This document shows, piece after piece, positions 47,057 through 51,558 of a DNA stretch of 51,558 bases. The notes beneath the pieces were generated by a model. The model was not told where the DNA came from. It searched no databases and saw only the letters and a list, made by a program, of their open reading frames with translations. Numbering within the stretch: position 1 is the stretch's first letter; each line of letters starts with the position of its first letter. Origin of the DNA: a virus; the IMG/VR virus record IMGVR_UViG_3300028666_000042, positions 1 to 51,558 of that record. The stretch is one strand, 5' to 3'. Made by a program: the position numbers and the translations under genes.

Positions 47057-47827
47057 TCACTTTACCATCGCGAGGTAGGCGGTGGAAGCGGTCACGGCCG
47101 ACACCTCGCCGTCAATCACGTTGGCGTCATTCGGGGTCGGATTCAACGGCGTCGGATCGTTGCCGAGCAATCGCATCGCCTTGCCCAACGACTGACGCGC
47201 GGCTTCCTGATCGTGCAACAACACTTCCGTCGCGCCGAACCGATCCGTACGCACGCCCTTGAATAGCTTTCGCGCGGCGCCGGTCAACTTCGTCGTGTCG
47301 GCAATGATCGTACGTCCGATGCCGTCGCCGTAGCAGTGCGGACACGCGCCGTTAGGTTCGAGTTGAGAGTTGAAGCCGAAGCCGCCGCTAAAATCGGGGG
47401 GCGCTTTCGGTGGGATCATTTCCGCATTCTTGGCGCACGCGTCAATCCACTCTTGCATGTCGCGCCACTGATACGCGAAGTTGACGCCGCGACAATGCCG
47501 GCAGTTCTCATGCACGTAGCGCACGATTTCGTTCGGATCGCAACGTGCGATATCTACCCAATCGTTGACGAGTTCCTGTGCCGCCATCAATGAATTTTTC
47601 GAACGTTCGATATTCAATTCGCGAAGCCTAGCGGCAACGTTCGGTGTGCGCGCATACGCCGCCGCACTATTCCAAATAGTCCGGGGCAACGTTGACGGAC
47701 CGGGCTTGAACACTTCCCGGTACGCGAGCGAATAGTTCCCGTGTTCCGCGACGCGTTGCGCGAAGCGTTCCAATAACTCGGGCGAATCGTCCCCGAGCAC
47801 AACGTTTGCGTATCGTTGAATTTCCAC
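47057..47827 (-). CDS. Terminase small subunit (256 aa)
   Basis: First gene of the late operon. GTG at 47827 is preceded by CGGGG. The N-terminal half has a helix-turn-helix-like start (LLERFAQRVAEHGNYSLAYR, PRTIWNSAAAYARTPNVAAR), typical of DNA-recognising small terminases. A zinc motif follows, CRHCRG at about 109-113 and CPHCYGDGIG, like a DnaJ zinc knuckle, and the end is disordered. Directly before the large subunit in transcription. Confidence 0.85.
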   Translation of the reverse strand: MEIQRYANVVLGDDSPELLERFAQRVAEHGNYSLAYREVFKPGPSTLPRTIWNSAAAYARTPNVAARLRELNIERSKNSLMAAQELVNDWVDIARCDPNEIVRYVHENCRHCRGVNFAYQWRDMQEWIDACAKNAEMIPPKAPPDFSGGFGFNSQLEPNGACPHCYGDGIGRTIIADTTKLTGAARKLFKGVRTDRFGATEVLLHDQEAARQSLGKAMRLLGNDPTPLNPTPNDANVIDGEVSAVTASTAYLAMVK

Positions 47828-47905
47828 GGCCCCGAGAATCCCACGCGCAACCCACTAAGCGCAAGGCCATTTAGTCGGCCTAGCCCGGATGGAGTGTTCC
47901 CGAGG

Positions 47906-47933
47906 TTTACCACTTATAGAAACTGTTTATAAA
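47906..47933 (+). promoter_or_regulatory. Possible second promoter in the control region
   Basis: TTTACC (47906-47911), a 16-base spacer, then TATAAA (47928-47933). The -35 box matches at four of six positions. It uses the first of the two GTTTATAAAG repeats as the -10. Confidence 0.4.
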
Positions 47934-47984
47934 GTATTATTAATTACCCCCATTCCTAATAACTTTTGCGTCTTTAAATAGTAA

Positions 47985-48013
47985 TTGATAATTCTACATA
48001 GACAGTTTATAAA
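47985..48013 (+). promoter_or_regulatory. Promoter for the rightward early genes at 48039
   Basis: TTGATA (47985-47990), a 17-base spacer and TATAAA (48008-48013) form a good sigma70 promoter. The expected start lies about 20 bases before the ATG. The 3' arm of the 10-bp inverted repeat overlaps the leader and ribosome-binding site. Confidence 0.75.
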
Positions 48014-48038
48014 GGTAGCGAAACCGAGGAACACTCCT

Positions 48039-48359
48039 ATGCCCGCAATTACGGATCGTCGCACGCAAGCCGCTCAAGGCTATGCGCGCTTCTATACTGG
48101 GAAACGTTGCATTCACGGCCACGATGCCGAGCGATTTGTGAGCAACGGCGGTTGCGTCGAGTGCATTAACGTCAAGCGTGCTCGCAAAACCACTGACGCC
48201 CGCAACGTTCGCTTTCCCGACAAGCCTTTTACGCTCGCTGCCGGACTCATCAAACCGGGCGAGGAATCGTTGTGGGACGAAATTTTTGAAATTTTGCGCG
48301 GCTGGACCAAGGACGCTTACCTTGCAGCCGTTGCGTTACGCAAAAACCGAGTACCGTGA
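48039..48359 (+). CDS. Small Cys/His protein, first early gene (106 aa)
   Basis: The ATG at 48039 has GAGGA about 7 bases upstream; the longer frame starts in the promoter. RRTQAAQGYARFYTGKRCIH is followed by GH and GGCVEC. This is the C-x2-H/C-x2-C zinc knuckle found at the start of many HNH-type proteins, but no nuclease core follows. The end is helical (LWDEIFEILRGWTKDAYLAA). First in its operon after a strong promoter, so it may be expressed immediately on infection, perhaps as a regulator. Confidence 0.7.
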   Translation: MPAITDRRTQAAQGYARFYTGKRCIHGHDAERFVSNGGCVECINVKRARKTTDARNVRFPDKPFTLAAGLIKPGEESLWDEIFEILRGWTKDAYLAAVALRKNRVP

Positions 48360-48419
48360 ATTTCGGGCGGCCTACGCCTCAACCGTTCCTTGCCCCCGCT
48401 CCGATCACGAGGCCCCCTA

Positions 48420-48665
48420 ATGAGATCACATAGAATATACAGTTGGCAGACTTTCGACGGCAGCGAGCAATGGCGTTGCATCGTGGCCGCGTACTCGCGC
48501 GCTGACGCTGCGCGCAAGGTGCACAAGCTCCCGCATCAACTCTTCAACCTGAGCGAGACGTACAACCATACCGAGCGTAACGTCGCGATGCAGGCGCCGG
48601 GTACCGTGTACCGCTGCACCCTTGTCGACTCACTGAGGAGTGATGCGAAATGGTCTACCTGTTGA
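48420..48665 (+). CDS. Unknown early protein (81 aa)
   Basis: The ATG at 48420 follows CGAGG. The start RSHRIYSWQTFDGSEQWRCI-VAAYSRADAARKVH looks like a small alpha-beta fold with two strands and one helix. The 60 bases before it contain no gene. It overlaps the next gene by 16 bases. No family is recognised. Confidence 0.6.
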   Translation: MRSHRIYSWQTFDGSEQWRCIVAAYSRADAARKVHKLPHQLFNLSETYNHTERNVAMQAPGTVYRCTLVDSLRSDAKWSTC

Positions 48666-48847
48666 CCCCCCTGTTCGCACTGGCGCTCTTCCTCTACTGC
48701 GTCGAGGAATTCGGAAAGTGGGATGAACGGGAATGGTTCGCGTGGCGGCCCGTGCGCGACGAGGACGGGAATTGGATATGGTGGCGCTACGTGGATCGTC
48801 GCGCCGATGGTCGCATAGTGAGGTTGCCCACCGATGTCGACTACTGA
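48650..48847 (+). CDS. Small membrane protein (65 aa)
   Basis: ATG at 48650 with GAGGAG about 10 bases upstream. The N-terminus is one hydrophobic helix (about residues 2-18, VYLLTPLFALALFLYCV). The rest is polar and rich in Trp (EREWFAWRPVRDEDGNWIWW). Probably a single-pass inner-membrane protein with the C-terminal part in the cytoplasm or periplasm. It overlaps the next gene by 14 bases. Confidence 0.65.
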   Translation: MVYLLTPLFALALFLYCVEEFGKWDEREWFAWRPVRDEDGNWIWWRYVDRRADGRIVRLPTDVDY

Positions 48848-49118
48848 CCACGAGAACGCAGAGACGTGCCTGCATTGCCAGCTATCGCAGGTCGTGCAGA
48901 AGTTCATCGCCGCGCAACCGCCGGGCACGTTGCTCGCCGCCGACGTTATCGAGAAAATCACCGAGACGCTCGGCGAGTATCTGGCCGTCACGTACGTGCG
49001 CCAGCACATGGACGTTGCGCACGGAATATCCATGATGTCGCACGCGGCCGAATCCCTCTCGGACGCGTTCAACCGCTTCGTCGAGGGCTATGCTGCGATG
49101 CAAGGCCCAACGAATTGA
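48834..49118 (+). CDS. Unknown early protein with a Cys pair (94 aa)
   Basis: ATG at 48834. A C-x2-C pair (TCLHCQ) near the N-terminus is followed by long helices (ADVIEKITETLGEYLAVTYV, then AESLSDAFNRFVEGYAAM). The Cys pair in one chain would need a second one from a partner to bind zinc. The stop TGA at 49116-49118 is the first three bases of promoter element P3. Confidence 0.6.
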   Translation: MSTTDHENAETCLHCQLSQVVQKFIAAQPPGTLLAADVIEKITETLGEYLAVTYVRQHMDVAHGISMMSHAAESLSDAFNRFVEGYAAMQGPTN

Positions 49119-49166
49119 CGAAACTGTGACGTAGGTCTTGACTTCGTTAACCGGGGGTGGGATACT
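49118..49166 (+). promoter_or_regulatory. Early promoter P3 (third of three copies)
   Basis: The -35 TTGACT (49138-49143), a 17-base spacer and -10 GATACT (49161-49166). Upstream ACGAAACTGTGACGTAGGTC matches P1 and P2. ACGAA (49118-49122) and TTCGT (49143-49147) are again 20 bases apart. Confidence 0.85.
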
Positions 49167-49192
49167 AGCGCCACTTGAAAGGAGACCGCCCC

Positions 49193-49354
49193 ATGTACCT
49201 CGCCACGATCACCAGCAAGACGAACACCCGCCACGCCTACGAACTCGAAGTCGAGGGCGGTACGGTCAAGGTCTTCGCCTACAGTCGTTGGGCCGCCCGC
49301 GTCCTCGCCGAAATGGCCGGGTACGTGGTCCGCTCCGTCAACATGGTGGGCTGA
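49193..49354 (+). CDS. Small beta-alpha protein after promoter P3 (53 aa)
   Basis: ATG at 49193 with AAAGGAG about 9 bases upstream, the strongest ribosome-binding site in the region. YLATITSKTNTRHAYELEVE then GGTVKVFAYSRWAARVLAEM looks like a three-stranded sheet with one helix. High expression is expected; the function is not known. Confidence 0.7.
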   Translation: MYLATITSKTNTRHAYELEVEGGTVKVFAYSRWAARVLAEMAGYVVRSVNMVG

Positions 49355-49357
49355 GTC

Positions 49358-49741
49358 ATGATCCGCATTACGTTTACGCCCGCCGAGGTCGATTTCCTCA
49401 CACATCGCCTCGCGGTGCCCTACGCCATCGCGGACGTGCTGGCCGGGACCGACGGCGGCGAGGGCCCGCTACTCAACGGCGCGTCGCACGAGACCATAGA
49501 GGAACGCGCGGACCAAGAGCGGTTACGTATCGGCCTCTACGCGTTCACCGATGTCGACCCGGCCGACACGCTTAGCTCGGCCATATTCCTCGACTGCATT
49601 GAGGGGTCCACGTGGCTCGCCGATGCGGGCGCGTACCTGACGCCCGCCGCGTTGCGCGTCGCCCGGGACGTGACCGAGTGCGCCGCCCGCAAGCTCGCCG
49701 AGGCGTTCAAGTGGCCCGTTGTACCCAAGTGCCCGGAGTAA
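49358..49741 (+). CDS. Unknown early protein (127 aa)
   Basis: ATG at 49358, three bases after the previous stop. FTPAEVDFLTHRLAVPYAIA and the acidic middle GASHETIEERADQERLRIGL are helical. The end LTPAALRVARDVTECAARKL is also helical. No family is recognised. Acidic overall. Confidence 0.6.
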   Translation: MIRITFTPAEVDFLTHRLAVPYAIADVLAGTDGGEGPLLNGASHETIEERADQERLRIGLYAFTDVDPADTLSSAIFLDCIEGSTWLADAGAYLTPAALRVARDVTECAARKLAEAFKWPVVPKCPE

Positions 49742-49746
49742 CAACC

Positions 49747-50169
49747 ATGAAATACGAACGCGGTACGTGGCGCGTCGAGCGGGACTGTTGCACCGGCGGT
49801 CTGTGCGTTGATTGCCACGGTGGCCCCGACCGACTAAAGCTCTCGGGCAAGCGCCCGTCGCGTGTGGTGCAGGGCTCGGGGTACAGCGAGGCATACGCCA
49901 AGTTCGTCGCCTCGAATTGGTCGAGCTACAAAGCCGAGGCACTACCGTCATTGCTCAAGGTACGCATTGACGTGGCCCGCCGCGCCGACCGCAAACGGAT
50001 AGCCGCTCTCACCAAGGACGCCACGGCTATTCTCGTGTCGCTCAACGCTACGCTGCGCACGTTCCGCGAGTGCATCGGCGCGGAAGCGTTCGCGGAGTTC
50101 CGCAAGGACAACAAAACCATTATCGAGGCGGTGCGCCTCGTCACTCTGCACGGAGACCCGGTGTCATGA
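49747..50169 (+). CDS. Unknown early protein with an N-terminal Cys cluster (140 aa)
   Basis: ATG at 49747. CCTGGLCVDCHGG near residue 15-27 could form a zinc or Fe-S site. The rest is a basic helical domain (VRIDVARRADRKRIAALTKD, ATAILVSLNATLRTFRECIG). ATGA overlap with the next gene. Confidence 0.6.
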   Translation: MKYERGTWRVERDCCTGGLCVDCHGGPDRLKLSGKRPSRVVQGSGYSEAYAKFVASNWSSYKAEALPSLLKVRIDVARRADRKRIAALTKDATAILVSLNATLRTFRECIGAEAFAEFRKDNKTIIEAVRLVTLHGDPVS

Positions 50170-50522
50170 ACGAGAACGAACATAATGATTGGCTTGCTTC
50201 ACTCAAGGTCGGCGACGAGGTGGTTGAATATGGTGGCTTCACGAGCAAGCCGATGTGTGTCAGTAAAATCGAGCGCGTGACGCCGACGCAGCTTATCGTC
50301 AATCGCGGCCGGTACTACCGCAAGAACGGCCGGCTCGTCGGCAGTGACCCGTACTGCCCGGGGCACATCGGCGAGGCGACACCCAAGAATCGCGAGGCGG
50401 TCGAAAAGCGGCTGATCGTGCAACGCGCGATTGTTTTTCAGTGGTCCACGCTCGACATGGTGGAACTACGCGCGCTCGACGCGGTGATGACGAGCGCTAA
50501 GGCGCGTAAGGTCAAGCCGTGA
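50166..50522 (+). CDS. Unknown early protein (118 aa)
   Basis: The start at 50166 overlaps the previous stop (ATGA). DWLASLKVGDEVVEYGGFTS, then KPMCVSKIERVTPTQLIVNR suggests a small SH3- or KOW-like barrel of the type seen in nucleic-acid-binding proteins. GTGA overlap with the next gene. Confidence 0.6.
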   Translation: MNENEHNDWLASLKVGDEVVEYGGFTSKPMCVSKIERVTPTQLIVNRGRYYRKNGRLVGSDPYCPGHIGEATPKNREAVEKRLIVQRAIVFQWSTLDMVELRALDAVMTSAKARKVKP

Positions 50523-50608
50523 CCCGCCCTGAACTCGGTTGGCTGTTGATCGGCCTCGGGGTCGGCTATGCCCTGTGGATTAACCATCACCCGGAGATCA
50601 AACGATGA
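50519..50608 (+). CDS. Very small membrane peptide (29 aa)
   Basis: GTG at 50519 overlaps the previous stop (GTGA) and the end overlaps the next ATG by four bases. The 29 residues consist mostly of one hydrophobic helix (LGWLLIGLGVGYALWI) with a short basic end (HHPEIKR). The two coupled overlaps support a real gene. Confidence 0.6.
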   Translation: MTRPELGWLLIGLGVGYALWINHHPEIKR

Positions 50609-50823
50609 GCATTGACACCCTCGACCTCGTGACGCGCCTCGCGCTCTACGCCGTGTTGGCGCTGATCGCTTACGGCTCGCTCTGCATCGTGATCGGGCCG
50701 GACTGGCTCGTGCGCCTGTGGTGCCTCGTGTTCGGCCACAAGCAACCGTACGCGGGGGTGGCTAACTGGCCCGTCGCAATCTACCGCTGTACGCGCTGCG
50801 GAAAGATCGTGAAACTTCTATGA
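50605..50823 (+). CDS. Membrane protein with zinc-knuckle end (72 aa)
   Basis: ATG at 50605. One helix (about residues 11-30, RLALYAVLALIAYGSLCIVI) and a second hydrophobic stretch (WLVRLWCLVF), then YRCTRCGKIVKLL. The C-x2-C end resembles half a zinc ribbon. GH-KQPYA between them. Small membrane-anchored zinc proteins like this occur in many phages; the role is unknown. Confidence 0.65.
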   Translation: MSIDTLDLVTRLALYAVLALIAYGSLCIVIGPDWLVRLWCLVFGHKQPYAGVANWPVAIYRCTRCGKIVKLL

Positions 50824-51098
50824 TCCCCTTTACCAACCGCCGCGCATGGATCGTCAACGAACTGCGCGCCGTGCGCGGCGCGGACATCCTCAATGCGGAT
50901 TTCGTCGCGGGCTACGTGCTGTACACCGGGGCCAAGTACCACGTATGTGCGTACGGCGCGCACAAGTGCCCGCAACTGGGGCGCGACCTACGGAAATTGT
51001 ACAAGCTCGGCGTCCTGCGACGTCGCCGGGCGAGTGTGCACGGCATGGGCGGCATGGGTTTCCCCACGTGGGTATGGTTTTATGAGGTGTCGCGATGA
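50820..51098 (+). CDS. Unknown early protein (92 aa)
   Basis: The start at 50820 overlaps the preceding stop (ATGA). The protein has a basic helical domain (RRAWIVNELRAVRGADILNA, RDLRKLYKLGVLRRRRASVH) and a Gly/Trp-rich end (MGGMGFPTWVWFYEV). This is the arrangement of a winged helix: the last part could be the wing. It overlaps the junction-spanning gene by four bases. Confidence 0.6.
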   Translation: MIPFTNRRAWIVNELRAVRGADILNADFVAGYVLYTGAKYHVCAYGAHKCPQLGRDLRKLYKLGVLRRRRASVHGMGGMGFPTWVWFYEVSR

Positions 51099-51558
51099 TT
51101 CACTTCGATCCGATAACGGGCGAGTATCGCGACGCGGACGGCAACGTGGTATCGCGTGAGGAATTCATTGCCTCGGGTGCCGCAACGCAGTTCCGCAAAG
51201 ACGTCGAGGCGGGTGTGCGCGAATTCCAGCCGAGACCGCTACGCCCCGGGGAGTCAGTCGCCGCCGTTCTCTTCGAAGGGAAGCCCGACTCGCGCAGCGC
51301 CGAAACGCAGCGCGCGGCGGACCGAATCATCGCCGAGGCTAACGAGCGCCATCGGCGAGAGCGCACGCCGGACAGTATCCGAGGATTACTACGCGCGGAC
51401 CGGGTAGCGCGAGAGCGCGTACTGCACGTGACTGTCGGCACATCGGTCGACTTTCCAAATGGCGCGGAAATCCGCTTGCCCGACGGTCGGCTGATTGGCC
51501 GCGTGACAGGGCCGAACACAATCGGAGTCGTGGACTCGTCCACTATCGAACAGATCGA
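51095..51558 (+). CDS. 5' part of junction-spanning gene, unknown function
   Basis: ATG at 51095 overlaps the previous stop (ATGA). The frame is open to the end of the window and continues at position 1 in the same frame, giving about 267 residues. This part has FDPITGEYRDADGNVVSREE, then a charged helical stretch (AETQRAADRIIAEANERHRR) and the start of the beta-like domain with DFPNGAEIRLPDGRLIGRV. No family is recognised. Confidence 0.7.
   Translation, partial: MIHFDPITGEYRDADGNVVSREEFIASGAATQFRKDVEAGVREFQPRPLRPGESVAAVLFEGKPDSRSAETQRAADRIIAEANERHRRERTPDSIRGLLRADRVARERVLHVTVGTSVDFPNGAEIRLPDGRLIGRVTGPNTIGVVDSSTIEQI
51430..51558. repeat. Terminal direct repeat, right copy
   Basis: Copy of 1-129 with the single difference at 51556 (C for T). 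See the left copy. Only one copy belongs to the real genome unit. Confidence 0.95.

Larger units (their letters stand above)
47828..48038. promoter_or_regulatory. AT-rich divergent control region between late and early genes
   Basis: A 211-base region, distinctly AT-rich in a GC-rich genome. A perfect 10-bp inverted repeat (GGAGTGTTCC at 47891-47900, GGAACACTCC at 48028-48037) closes it on both sides, with further matching bases inside (GAGGTTT and AAACCGAGG). A direct repeat GTTTATAAAG occurs at 47925-47935 and 48005-48014, each preceded by ATAGA. The leftward late and the rightward early operon must start here. On the - strand I cannot point to one clear promoter. Confidence 0.75.

Noticed and set aside
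1-51558. Search for integrase, CI-like repressor, tRNA, IS elements and CRISPR arrays
   Set aside because: None seen on either strand by reading. Small tRNA-like structures cannot be fully excluded without a covariance search.

Overview
This window is a complete genome of a tailed phage with a contractile tail (myovirus morphology), read out as a linear contig. Bases 1-129 reappear at 51430-51558 with one silent mismatch, and one gene runs off the right end and re-enters at the left in the same frame. The molecule is therefore circular or circularly permuted, with a unit length of 51429 bp. It is GC-rich. It carries no integrase, no recognisable repressor and no tRNA, so a virulent lifestyle is most likely. 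A Gram-negative, proteobacterial host is suggested by the GH108-type endolysin with a membrane-protein lysis cassette, by sigma70-like promoters, and by a peptide identical to the proteobacterial SSB C-terminal tip. The host genus cannot be told from the sequence.

Layout. (1) About 48.0-51.4 kb and 0-6.1 kb (+): an early region of many small, overlapping genes. Most are unrecognised, several have Cys pairs or single membrane segments, and one is DUF551-like. The region is driven by three copies of a conserved promoter (about 509, 2075 and 49118) and by an AT-rich control region at 47828-48038. (2) 6.1-11.1 kb (-): a replication operon with a primase-helicase, a short TetR-like helix-turn-helix protein, a VRR-NUC nuclease, a small unknown and an SF2 helicase. 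(3) 11.2-17.3 kb (+): a second replication operon with a proline-rich protein, a DUF2800-type Fe-S nuclease, an ssDNA-binding protein with a long polyproline tail, a small zinc-ribbon protein, a split DNA polymerase (exonuclease gene, then polymerase gene) and a DUF1643 protein. (4) 17.3-47.8 kb (-): the late genes on one strand, listed here from right to left as they are transcribed. They are terminase small and large subunits, a DUF6527-like protein, portal, MuF-like protein, DUF2213 protease/scaffold, three paralogous cement proteins, major capsid, two small head proteins, a large repeat fibre, neck and connector proteins, DUF3383 sheath, DUF3277 tube, frameshifted chaperones, tape measure with a lytic domain, baseplate hub, spike, wedge, gpJ-like protein and a PASTA/DUF2612 protein, tail fibre, lysis cassette and exported accessory proteins. 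A rho-independent terminator ends this strand at 17312-17343.

The most unusual observations are as follows. The family A polymerase is cut in two by one in-frame TAA followed directly by ATG, and the exonuclease half ends exactly in DDDIPF, the bacterial SSB tail, while the phage's own ssDNA-binding protein lacks that tail. A 742-residue fibre combines a lectin-like N-terminus, 17 tandem 20/24-residue repeats and a C-terminal copy of the capsid cement domain, which suggests a fibre anchored on the capsid. One Ig-like module is spread over the tail sheath and three tandem cement paralogues. PASTA repeats are built into a baseplate protein. A dyad-flanked promoter occurs three times.

Genes within each operon are tightly coupled by ATGA or GTGA overlaps. 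Many start sites below were chosen from those overlaps and from Shine-Dalgarno positions.
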